From assembly GCA_964485695.1 (NCBI GenBank), contig CAZAKZ010000143.1, forward strand, positions 1 to 13,075: DNA of 13,075 nucleotides. The letters are read 5' to 3'. A program made the translations under genes and the position numbers. The notes below the pieces were generated by a model that saw only the letters and a list, made by a program, of their open reading frames with translations, was not told the origin of the DNA and ran no database searches. This DNA is from CAZAKZ01 sp964485695. Its GTDB lineage: Bacteria; Planctomycetota; JAFGQW01. Numbering within the stretch: position 1 is the stretch's first letter; every line of letters starts with the position of its first letter. This document shows positions 7,125 to 13,075 of this stretch, piece after piece.

Positions 7125-8222
7125 TTACTGGATCTCCACCGGCCTCGCCGCGCTGATGACCTGGATGCCCAGGGGGAACTTGGTGTTCAGGGTGACGAAG
7201 GCGAGGCGGAACTTCAGGCCCTTCAGGGTGGCGATGTTGGGCACGTTCAGGGTGGCGTCCGCCACGCCCGAGGCGTTGAGCACACCCTGGAAGTTCTGGA
7301 AGACGGCCGGCAGATTCAGGCTCATGAACATGAGCGGGTCCACGTCGAGGGGGATTTTCCGTCCGTCCGGAAGCAAGATGCCGAACCGGTTGCTGAACGA
7401 GGCGGCCAGGACGTAGGGCATGAGCCGGGCAATGGGCGCCGTGATGCGGATCCGGGTGGAGGTGCCCACGGCGAGGGTCCCCTGGGGCCTGGGGATGGGG
7501 GCCATGATGTAGATGGTATTGTCGCCCTGGTTGCCCACGTAGAGGTTGCCGGTATCGCCGTACCCGAGGCCGCGGGAATTTCCGGAGACGCCGGGGCCGT
7601 TGAAACGGAAGAGCTCGGCGCCGGTGGTATCGTTCACGCCCAGGATGACCGAGGGCCCGGTGGTGTTCATGACCACACCCAGGAGCTTGGTGGAGTCGTG
7701 GGCCAGGCCGAAGAGGGTGTTCGGCGCGGTGGACACCATGAAGCTCTGGATGAGGCCGCCGGTCTTGCGGTTCATGCGGTAGACGCGCCTGGCGGACGCG
7801 GACACGAACAGGTCCAGGCCGTCGGTGGCCGAGCCATAGTGTCCGGAGGACCGGTTGATGGTGGGGTAGATGGTCACCACCACACCGTGGATGTCGATGA
7901 CGGCCACCTTGTCCCTGCCGTTGGTGCTGCTCACGCCGTAGAGCAGGACCTCATCGTCGCCGAGGCCCGAGATGACCCCGAAGGGCGAGGGTGCGCGCCA
8001 CTGGGTGGCCACGATGCCGGTGAGGGGGTCGATGAAGTAGACGTTCTCGTATCCCGCCTGCTGGGTCAGGAACACGATGGTCCCCTGCATGTAGGAGATG
8101 GCCGTGTTGGCGCCGGCGTTTTTCTGGGGGAAGGGGATGGTCCCGACCACCGCGTAGTCGTCGGCCCGGGCCGGAGCCGTGAGGACCAGGCAGGCCAGGC
8201 TCAGGAGCAGGATTCTCTTCAT
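7125..8222 (-). CDS. Secreted propeller-like protein with the locus-shared C-terminal domain
   Basis: The protein has 365 residues with a signal peptide (core 4-16, cleavage after Ala18-Arg-Ala20). Residues about 22-245 show repeated propeller-type phrases: VYFIDPLTGIVATQW (61-75), KVAVIDIHGVVVTIYP (105-120), VYRMNRKTGGLIQSF (147-161), and GNLYVGNQGDNTIYIM (225-240). These are spaced 35-45 residues apart, fitting blades of a WD/NHL-like propeller of about five or six repeats. Residues 248-365 are a second domain whose VFQNFQGVLNASGVADATLN (307-326) and GLKFRLAFVTL (335-345) align with the end of the protein at 4691-5698. GGAG (minus strand, 8230-8233) is seven bases before the ATG. It lies 64 bases downstream of the hydrolase gene on the same strand, so the two may form an operon. 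No catalytic residues are recognised; binding or a structural role on the cell surface is a guess. Confidence 0.87.
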   Translation of the reverse strand: MKRILLLSLACLVLTAPARADDYAVVGTIPFPQKNAGANTAISYMQGTIVFLTQQAGYENVYFIDPLTGIVATQWRAPSPFGVISGLGDDEVLLYGVSSTNGRDKVAVIDIHGVVVTIYPTINRSSGHYGSATDGLDLFVSASARRVYRMNRKTGGLIQSFMVSTAPNTLFGLAHDSTKLLGVVMNTTGPSVILGVNDTTGAELFRFNGPGVSGNSRGLGYGDTGNLYVGNQGDNTIYIMAPIPRPQGTLAVGTSTRIRITAPIARLMPYVLAASFSNRFGILLPDGRKIPLDVDPLMFMSLNLPAVFQNFQGVLNASGVADATLNVPNIATLKGLKFRLAFVTLNTKFPLGIQVISAARPVEIQ

Positions 8223-8286
8223 GGGTCTTCTCCAGTTTCCGATTCCAGGTGCCGTGGGAATACTCCCCAGTTTACCACGGTGTCCT

Positions 8287-9543
8287 TCACAGCGTGGTCG
8301 TGATCCGGAAATCCCGGGTCGGGGTCAGGCCGTAGGCGCTGCTCGCGTCCAGAGCCAGGGCCTGGATGTGGAGGCGGAGGCCGGCCAGCCCCGGATGGCC
8401 CGGAATCGGGTAGACGGCGTGCTCCACCTGCTGGCTCACTATGGTCCCCGCGCCCAGCGGCACCATGAACGCCGGATGCAGGCCGAGGACACCCAGGCCG
8501 GGGAGCGGAAACGCAGCCGGCACCGGTGAGACGTAGGTGAGGGTGGGGCTCGAGTCCTTCCCCATGACGTGGGCCTCGAGGGTGCCGCCCACCTTCACCG
8601 TCCCCGTGAGGTAGAGATCCGGATCCCGGACCTCGTACCGGACCTCGTCGAACTTCACCTCGGCGTGGGTGGCCTTGCCCACCAGCACGTCCAGGTAGGC
8701 GTGGCGGTCCTTGAGGTGCGCCAGGAGGAACGACGTCATCTGGCGGCGGCAGAGGCGAAAGGCCTCGATGTTGTCCGGGGTGGAGGTGGAGGTGGTGCGG
8801 ACCACAGAGAAGTGGTCGCAGCCCTTCCAGAGCAGGGTGAGGCCGCGATAGTGGCCGACCGAGCCGCCCTTCTGGTAGAAGCGCGAGGCATTGGCGGAGT
8901 TGGGGGCAATGATGTCCCCCTGGCCCACGAGGACCTGGAAGGGCGCCCGGGCCGTCTTCATCCAGTCCGAGGCGTTGGGGAGGATTCCCACCCAGGGCGC
9001 CAGCAAGATGCCGGCCTGGACGTCGGCCGAGGAGCCGAGGACGCCGGCGGTGCTTCCTCCGCCCATGGAGTGGCCCGCCACGGCGAAGTGTTTCTCGTCC
9101 ACAGCGTTGTAAAAGAAGCTTCCGGAGCGACGGTTCTCGTCCCGGAGGATGCGCGTCAGGGCCTCCATGTCCTTTGCCTGCTCGGTCTGGGGCCCGAACC
9201 GCCAGGTGTCGTGGGCCACGAAGAAAAACCCCCAGGAGGCGAAGTGCTTTGCCACCTGCATCATGTCGTGGCCGGTGGAGGTGAGCCCGTGGCCGAAGAC
9301 GATGACCGGGTAGGGGGCGCCTAAGAGGCTCAGGGCGGCGTTTTTTCCGGCCGTCTGACCCGGGTAGGCCACCAGGCAGGAGATGGTGGTGGATCCGGGG
9401 TAGCGGTTGGCGAGGCTCATCGTGCGCCAGGCAGCCTTGTCGGGCCCGGGATCTTCGGGATTCTGGGCCGTGGCCGTGATGGCGGCCGTGAATAGGGAGA
9501 GCAGAAGGAGTCCGGATGCGACGGCGAACGGTATGCGTTTCAT
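8287..9543 (-). CDS. Secreted alpha/beta hydrolase (lipase/esterase/cutinase-like) with extra C-terminal domain
   Basis: The protein has 418 residues with a signal peptide (hydrophobic 6-24, cleavage near Ala26/Gln27). The hydrolase domain (about 45-280) is complete: oxyanion motif FGHGLTSTGHDM (83-94), nucleophile elbow GHSMGGG with Ser159, acid Asp210 in LVGQGDIIAP, and His244 in GCDHFSVV. The HGLTSTGHDM and GHSMGGGST layout resembles the dienelactone-hydrolase, chlorophyllase and polyester-hydrolase group, so an ester substrate is likely; which ester cannot be read from sequence. Residues about 305-418 are an added domain with GLAGLRLHIQALALDASS (385-402), similar to the ends of the proteins at 7125-8222 and 4691-5698. 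I chose the ATG at 9543 because GAGAGG lies seven bases upstream and it begins the signal peptide directly. The longer frame would need a TTG at 9579 with no ribosome site. It is the first gene of a probable two-gene minus-strand unit. Confidence 0.9.
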   Translation of the reverse strand: MKRIPFAVASGLLLLSLFTAAITATAQNPEDPGPDKAAWRTMSLANRYPGSTTISCLVAYPGQTAGKNAALSLLGAPYPVIVFGHGLTSTGHDMMQVAKHFASWGFFFVAHDTWRFGPQTEQAKDMEALTRILRDENRRSGSFFYNAVDEKHFAVAGHSMGGGSTAGVLGSSADVQAGILLAPWVGILPNASDWMKTARAPFQVLVGQGDIIAPNSANASRFYQKGGSVGHYRGLTLLWKGCDHFSVVRTTSTSTPDNIEAFRLCRRQMTSFLLAHLKDRHAYLDVLVGKATHAEVKFDEVRYEVRDPDLYLTGTVKVGGTLEAHVMGKDSSPTLTYVSPVPAAFPLPGLGVLGLHPAFMVPLGAGTIVSQQVEHAVYPIPGHPGLAGLRLHIQALALDASSAYGLTPTRDFRITTTL

Positions 9544-9550
9544 GTCCTCG

Positions 9551-9556
9551 CCTCTC
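9551..9556 (-). promoter_or_regulatory. Shine-Dalgarno site deciding the hydrolase start
   Basis: It reads GAGAGG on the minus strand, seven bases before the ATG at 9543. A second GAGG is only two bases from the ATG, too close to act. This supports the shorter hydrolase frame over a TTG start 36 bases upstream. Confidence 0.6.
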
Positions 9557-9590
9557 TCGTATGTGTCGGATCGATGCAACAGGTCCGTTC

Positions 9591-9619
9591 ATTGTACAGG
9601 AGAAACCGGATCTTGGGGA
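9591..9619 (-). promoter_or_regulatory. Candidate promoter of the hydrolase/propeller unit
   Basis: On the minus strand TACAAT (9596-9591) matches the -10 consensus in 5 of 6 places, about 48 bases before the hydrolase ATG. The hexamer 17 bases upstream (TCCCCA) is a poor -35, so the call leans on the -10 and the position in the divergent gap. Confidence 0.3.
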
Positions 9620-9650
9620 TCTCCCGGTGTCTCGAAATTCGTGAAAAAAC

Positions 9651-9678
9651 TTGCCTCACCCGTGGATTCGACAATGAT
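9651..9678 (+). promoter_or_regulatory. Candidate promoter of the phosphofructokinase gene
   Basis: TTGCCT at 9651-9656 (4 of 6) and AATGAT at 9673-9678 (4 of 6) are 16 bases apart, in the 128-base gap between the divergent hydrolase and phosphofructokinase genes. Transcription would begin about 20-25 bases before the start codon. The match is modest and was found by eye. Confidence 0.28.
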
Positions 9679-9707
9679 GTTCCGAGGTCAAGAACTCGAA
9701 GGACTCG

Positions 9708-11057
9708 ATGATGGAATCCGGTAAGGTCCGCGTCTCCACCCTGGGTCAATGCACCCTCACCTCACCCCTGCCCATGTCCACCCGGGTGGGCGATGGCATC
9801 GGCAACTTCGTGCCCGAGGACACCTGGGTGCGCTATCGCATCGTGGTCTCGCCCGGCACACCCGGCATAAAGAACCCTGTAGAACCGGGCCCCCTGTTCG
9901 AGAAGGCGGGCCCCCGGGAGAAGCTCTTCTTCGATCCCGGGCGGACCCGGGCGGCCGTCGTCACCTGCGGGGGCCTGTGCCCGGGCCTCAACAACGTCCT
10001 CCGGTCGCTCTACCTGGAGATGCACCACAACTACGGGGTGCCCGAGGTGCTGGGGATCCGGTACGGATTCCGTGGCCTGAATCCCCTGAACGGCCATGAA
10101 CCCCTTCGTCTCACGCCCGATAGGGTGGAGCGCATCGACAAGCAGGGCGGCACGATCCTCGGCACTTCGCGCGGTGTGGAGGACCCGGCCGCCATGGTGG
10201 ATTTCCTCCGGAGCGAGAAGGTCCAGATTCTCTTCTGCGTGGGCGGAGACGGCACCCTGCGCGGCGCGCATCATCTGCACGAGGAGATCGCGCGGCAGGG
10301 GGCGCGCATCGCCGTGGTGGGGATTCCCAAGACCATCGACAACGACGTTCCATACTGCTTTAGAAGCTTCGGGTACACCACGGCGCTCCAGATGGCCCGG
10401 GACGTGCTCAAGTACGCCCACAACGAGGCCCGGAGCGTGCTGAACGGCATCGGCCTGGTGAAACTCATGGGCCGCGACGCCGGCTACATCGCGGCCGGAG
10501 CCACTCTCGCTTCCCAGGACGTGAATTTCACCCTGATTCCCGAGATTCCCTTCGATCTGGAGGGAGACGGCGGCTTCCTCGAAGCCCTGGAGAAGCGCCT
10601 CCTCCGCCGCGGACACGCCCTCGTGGTGGTGGCCGAAGGGGCCGGCCAGGACCTGTTCGACCAGGATCTGTTCGACACAGTGCGGGAGGACCGGGACGCC
10701 TCGGGCAATCCCCGCTACCAAGACATCGGTCTCTTCCTGAAGCAGAAGATCGGCGATCACCTGAAGTCCAGGCGGATCCCCTTCGACCTCAAGTACATCG
10801 ACCCCAGCTACATCATCCGCAGCGTCCCGGCCGACGGCGAGGACAGCATCCTGTGCGACCAGTTCGCCCGGCGGGCCGTGCATGCGGCCATGGCGGGACG
10901 CACCGACGTCATGATCGGCTTCGCCAACAACGCCTTCTTCCACGTCCCCCTCGCCCGGGTGGCTGCGGCCCGGAAGCGCATCGCGCCGGAGGACGAGATC
11001 TGGATCAGCGTCCTGGCGACCACGGGCCAGGCGCGGACGTTCAGGACGGGGGGGTGA
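9708..11057 (+). CDS. pfkA: ATP-type 6-phosphofructokinase (TP0108/kinetoplastid-like clade)
   Basis: The protein has 449 residues and would phosphorylate fructose 6-phosphate to fructose 1,6-bisphosphate in the cytoplasm. Motifs in order: VVTCGGLCPGLNNV (84-97) of the nucleotide-binding loop; GGDGT (179-183); PKTIDND (207-213) with catalytic Asp211; and MGRDAGY (254-260) of the sugar-phosphate site. Gly at the fourth position of neither motif is uniform: GGDGT carries the Gly typical of ATP users (pyrophosphate enzymes have GGDD), while Lys208 of PKTIDND is the form found in pyrophosphate enzymes and in the ATP enzymes of trypanosomes, plants and Treponema TP0108. ATP use is therefore likelier. 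The N-terminal 75 residues before the core are typical of this longer clade. Two adjacent ATGs (9708, 9711) follow GAAGGA (9698-9703); spacing of 4 versus 7 bases mildly favours 9711. There is no glycolytic neighbour. The symbol is by family, not strict orthology. Confidence 0.92.
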   Translation: MMESGKVRVSTLGQCTLTSPLPMSTRVGDGIGNFVPEDTWVRYRIVVSPGTPGIKNPVEPGPLFEKAGPREKLFFDPGRTRAAVVTCGGLCPGLNNVLRSLYLEMHHNYGVPEVLGIRYGFRGLNPLNGHEPLRLTPDRVERIDKQGGTILGTSRGVEDPAAMVDFLRSEKVQILFCVGGDGTLRGAHHLHEEIARQGARIAVVGIPKTIDNDVPYCFRSFGYTTALQMARDVLKYAHNEARSVLNGIGLVKLMGRDAGYIAAGATLASQDVNFTLIPEIPFDLEGDGGFLEALEKRLLRRGHALVVVAEGAGQDLFDQDLFDTVREDRDASGNPRYQDIGLFLKQKIGDHLKSRRIPFDLKYIDPSYIIRSVPADGEDSILCDQFARRAVHAAMAGRTDVMIGFANNAFFHVPLARVAAARKRIAPEDEIWISVLATTGQARTFRTGG

Positions 11058-11077
11058 GCGGAATCCTGCCGCCCGGG

Positions 11078-11092
11078 TTCATAAGGTATGAA
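11078..11092. repeat. Short perfect inverted repeat between convergent genes
   Basis: TTCATA and TATGAA are perfect 6-base arms around AGG, 21 bases after the phosphofructokinase stop. The stem is short and AT-rich, too weak for a terminator on its own. A second, long-range pairing GGGCTC (11106-11111) with GAGCCC (11148-11153) lies beside it. The 141-base gap (11058-11198) separates convergent genes and should hold two terminators, but I see no strong one. Confidence 0.35.
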
Positions 11093-11198
11093 TGAGTCAA
11101 AAAATGGGCTCATTTACCCGGCATGAAACACTTCAGCCGCCCTGAACGAGCCCGAATAGGCTCATACAGTGCCCATGAAATCCGGAATGGGGGGGCAC

Positions 11199-12317
11199 TC
11201 ACATCTTCGGATACGTCTTCTTCACCCACTCCCTCCACTCCTCGTCAAAGGCGATAATACTCATTCCGAAAGCGGCGCGGAAGGCTTCGAGCTGCTCCAC
11301 GTGGCCCTGGGCGCCGAGGCGCCGGACGAATTCCCGCAGCTCCTTCTTCTTGTGCTGGATGATGTAATCGACCTGGCCGAAGCTCAGGCCGTGCTCCAGG
11401 TTGGTGAGGGAAGACATCTCCTTCTGGTGGCAGTAGTCCGCCAGGTCCACGGCCCTGCCGGTGAGGATCAGACGACGGATGCGGGGCCGCCACTTGCTGC
11501 TGCCGAAGTTCCCGTGCTCGCGGGATTCGGTGAAGCAGTAGGTGTTGAAGCTCGGATGTTCGCGGCGCTCCCACCAGTGCGCAAACCCGGCGTCCAGCCA
11601 GGCAGGGCGGTTGTAGGCGTTGCCGACCTGGCACTCCAGCAGCAGGTGGACCCACATGTGGATGACCGTGTTATTCCAGTTGTTGAGGCCGCCGCCGGTC
11701 GGCGGCGGGCGAACGAACCCGACCGCGTTGTCGCCGTGGAGGATGATCTCCTGTCCGGCCCGGGCCTGGAGGCCGGTGAACTGGTCGGTGAACAGATCGT
11801 ACTCCCGCTGGCTCCCGAACAGGTAGATCTCGTGCTTGTTGTCGCGGTTCATGATGCCCGGGTAGGACGCGGCACTGGCCTTGAACAGCTCCCAGAACTC
11901 GAGCTTGATCCGATGCATGTGCAGGGCGAACAGATGGGTGATGTGGTGCCGGTTCAGCTTCGGATTCTTTCCCTTGATCCGCGGAAAGCGCTTCCGGAGG
12001 AGCGGCAGCTCCAGCCGCAACCGATCCGACGTGTGGGTGTTGAACTTGAAGCCGGGCATGGTGCTTACCAGCTTGAAGTCCTCGTGCTCCAGGTAGATGA
12101 CGCGCTTCGACTTGATGGAGCCGAGCACGTCCTTGCCGTCGTACTCCATGAGCCGGATCTTTTGCGCCGGCCCCTCGATGAGTTTTCGCTTCAGGCATTC
12201 CGTACAATACGGCTTCAAGGGATACGCGGTGAACGGGGCCTCCTTTTTCGGCTGTCCCGCTGCGGCGGCCGCCAGGGCTCCGAGGGCCGCGAACGCGAGG
12301 ACGAAAAAACGTGTCAT
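11199..12317 (-). CDS. Exported zincin-like protein with degenerate active site (probable pseudopeptidase)
   Basis: The protein has 372 residues with a signal peptide (core 4-20, cleavage around Ala20/Gly21). The region 215-255 has the shape of a gluzincin peptidase of the Peptidase_MA/DUF1570 kind: a helix VIHMWVHLLLE (218-228) followed after a short gap by PAWLDAGFAHWWE (238-250). Active relatives read HExxH and P-x-W-L-x-E-G. Here the catalytic Glu is Met221 (H-M-W-V-H), although both zinc histidines, His220 and His224, remain. The third zinc ligand Glu is Ala243. A CxxC pair (Cys38, Cys41) and a His-rich stretch RHHITHLFALHMHR (123-136) are other possible metal sites. GGAAAG (minus strand, 12323-12328) is five bases before the ATG. 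I infer an envelope or secreted protein keeping the fold but not peptidase chemistry. Family assignment rests on this one region, so it is moderate. Confidence 0.78.
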   Translation of the reverse strand: MTRFFVLAFAALGALAAAAAGQPKKEAPFTAYPLKPYCTECLKRKLIEGPAQKIRLMEYDGKDVLGSIKSKRVIYLEHEDFKLVSTMPGFKFNTHTSDRLRLELPLLRKRFPRIKGKNPKLNRHHITHLFALHMHRIKLEFWELFKASAASYPGIMNRDNKHEIYLFGSQREYDLFTDQFTGLQARAGQEIILHGDNAVGFVRPPPTGGGLNNWNNTVIHMWVHLLLECQVGNAYNRPAWLDAGFAHWWERREHPSFNTYCFTESREHGNFGSSKWRPRIRRLILTGRAVDLADYCHQKEMSSLTNLEHGLSFGQVDYIIQHKKKELREFVRRLGAQGHVEQLEAFRAAFGMSIIAFDEEWREWVKKTYPKM

Positions 12318-12426
12318 GGCTACTTTCCAGGACAGAAGGGACGGGTGTACCTTCCTATCCTCTCCTGTCCGTTCAGTTTTCGAGACCGGGATCGCCTTGG
12401 CTGGATAATCGACAGGTTCATCCTAC

Positions 12427-12446
12427 CACGGAGGAGCTCCTCCGTG
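12427..12446. promoter_or_regulatory. Perfect 20-bp palindrome, candidate operator
   Basis: Arms CACGGAGGAG and CTCCTCCGTG are exact reverse complements with no spacer. The site ends eight bases before the -35 of the candidate promoter at 12455-12483, in the divergent gap between the zincin-like gene and the small secreted protein. Without a loop and without a T tract, a DNA site for a dimeric regulator is more plausible than a terminator. It could act on either divergent gene. Confidence 0.5.
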
Positions 12447-12454
12447 AAAGGGGG

Positions 12455-12483
12455 ATGACCGGAACGGGGAGATCGGATACAAT
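12455..12483 (+). promoter_or_regulatory. Candidate promoter of the small secreted protein
   Basis: ATGACC at 12455-12460 (4 of 6, with the TGAC core) and TACAAT at 12478-12483 (5 of 6) are separated by exactly 17 bases. This is the best promoter match I found in the window. It predicts a leader of about 105 bases. Confidence 0.45.
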
Positions 12484-12545
12484 CCGCCTCGATTCGTCAG
12501 GTCGGGGCCCGGTCGGGGCGGCCCGGCTCACCTTCAACCTAGATT

Positions 12546-12564
12546 CCGGACCGTGAAAGTCCGG
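12546..12564 (+). other. Small leader hairpin before the small secreted protein
   Basis: CCGGAC (12546-12551) and GTCCGG (12559-12564) pair perfectly around the 7-base loop CGTGAAA, inside the predicted leader and 14 bases upstream of the ribosome site. It could affect translation or stability of the mRNA; the stem is only six pairs, so chance is possible. Confidence 0.3.
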
Positions 12565-12577
12565 TCTTCCTATCCAC

Positions 12578-12586
12578 AGGAAAGGA
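12578..12586 (+). promoter_or_regulatory. Shine-Dalgarno site of the small secreted protein
   Basis: AGGAAAGGA lies nine bases before the ATG at 12596. It fixes that start, which also begins directly with a signal peptide. Confidence 0.65.
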
Positions 12587-12595
12587 TCAAGCCTC

Positions 12596-13039
12596 ATGAA
12601 ATTCAAGCTGTGCATTCTCACCCTGCTGGTGGTCGTCATGGTGATTCCTCTCAACACCCAGGAGCGCGCCAAGAAGGCCGTCCCACCCGACTTCAAGAAG
12701 GACACGGCCGCGGCAACAAAGGCGTTCGACGCCGGCGAGCTCTCCAAGTGCCTGCATCACCTCAAGCGGGCCTCCATGGCGGTCGTGGGGCTCCGACGGG
12801 GCAATGTCCTGGCGGCTCTTCCGGTCCTGTCCGCCGACTTCAAGGTCAAGGACAGCAAGGACTATCAGGAGGCCATGAACAATCCGTTCGCCTCCACCCT
12901 GGGCGGCATCATGAACCTGGCCAACATAATCGAGCGCACCTATACCCAGACGGGCGGAAACAAGCGCCTGAAGGTGACGCTGCACCTCGACTCCGGCATG
13001 GCCAAGACCTTCGGCGCCATGCTAAATAGCCGGTCTTGA
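12596..13039 (+). CDS. Small secreted protein of unknown function
   Basis: The protein has 147 residues. Residues 1-21 are a signal peptide: Lys2/Lys4, then a hydrophobic run LCILTLLVVVMVIPL (5-19). Cys6 is not in a lipobox, so this is not an obvious lipoprotein. The mature protein is basic and mostly helical in appearance, with KKDTAAATKAFDAGELSKCLHHLKRASMAVV (34-64) resembling a single TPR-like or four-helix segment. A conserved-looking ending RLKVTLHLDSGMAKTFGAML (124-143) follows. I do not recognise the family. The gene is well supported by its ribosome site, its promoter candidate, and codon use like its neighbours. It is divergent from the zincin-like gene with a 278-base gap between them. 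The 36 bases after its stop to the window end show no terminator. Confidence 0.78.
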   Translation: MKFKLCILTLLVVVMVIPLNTQERAKKAVPPDFKKDTAAATKAFDAGELSKCLHHLKRASMAVVGLRRGNVLAALPVLSADFKVKDSKDYQEAMNNPFASTLGGIMNLANIIERTYTQTGGNKRLKVTLHLDSGMAKTFGAMLNSRS

Positions 13040-13075
13040 TTCCTAGCACTCCATAAGTGATTCGAACAACTACGC

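Noticed and set aside
8252..8280. Inverted repeat CCGTGG...CCACGG between the hydrolase and propeller genes
   Set aside because: Only six pairs around a 17-base loop and no T tract on the minus strand; too weak to call a terminator, and compatible with the two genes being co-transcribed.
9762..10943. 393-codon minus-strand frame over the phosphofructokinase
   Set aside because: The sense strand carries all phosphofructokinase motifs; the antisense product is a low-complexity shadow.
11169..12458. 429-codon plus-strand frame antisense to the zincin-like gene
   Set aside because: No ribosome site or signal; the composition is that of an antisense shadow, and the minus-strand gene has a signal peptide and a ribosome site.
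1..13075. Possible mobile element, CRISPR, toxin-antitoxin or defence system
   Set aside because: No transposase, integrase, terminal repeats, spaced direct repeats or recognised effector pair was seen. The RING-like and ExbD-like genes are not accompanied by ubiquitin-like, E1/E2-like or ZorA-like genes.

Overview
The window is a high-GC bacterial chromosome segment that looks like Planctomycetota, probably an uncultured or poorly sampled lineage. I infer this from three things: several Sec-exported proteins of unknown function that share one C-terminal beta-rich domain, a RING-like zinc finger joined to a DUF4190-type membrane region, and a kinetoplastid/TP0108-like phosphofructokinase. Other deep high-GC phyla such as Acidobacteriota or Myxococcota cannot be excluded from sequence alone. 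No tRNA, rRNA, CRISPR array, insertion sequence or phage gene was seen.

Layout. On the far left (1-394, minus) is the N-terminal end of an exported protein that runs out of the window. A 466-base non-coding stretch follows. A plus-strand block then encodes a short type IIA topoisomerase pair (ParE-like 861-2678 and ParC-like 2683-4635, 4 bases apart). A secreted two-domain protein (4691-5698) follows, and a strong GC-rich hairpin at 5704-5738 closes the block. Two small plus-strand membrane-protein genes come next: an orphan ExbD/TolR-like protein (5818-6309) and a RING/zinc-ribbon/DUF4190 protein (6402-7106). The latter converges, with only 18 bases between, on a minus-strand pair: a secreted alpha/beta hydrolase (8287-9543) and, downstream of it, a secreted propeller-like protein (7125-8222). 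Divergent from the hydrolase is a 6-phosphofructokinase (9708-11057). It converges on a minus-strand exported zincin-like protein that has lost its catalytic and metal-binding glutamates (11199-12317). The last gene, divergent from that one, is a small secreted protein of unknown function (12596-13039), preceded by a perfect 20-bp palindrome and a good promoter candidate.

How the genes fit together. The topoisomerase and phosphofructokinase genes are housekeeping. The remainder is dominated by envelope and secreted proteins, and there is no sign of one pathway linking them. The clearest unifying signal is a home-made domain family: the C-terminal ~110-125 residues of the proteins at 4691-5698, 7125-8222 and 8287-9543 appear homologous although their N-terminal parts are unrelated. 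This suggests a lineage-specific exported-protein module, perhaps for sorting or surface attachment. I found no convincing new defence or mobile system. The best leads are this shared domain, the dead zincin, the orphan ExbD and the palindrome-controlled small secreted protein.
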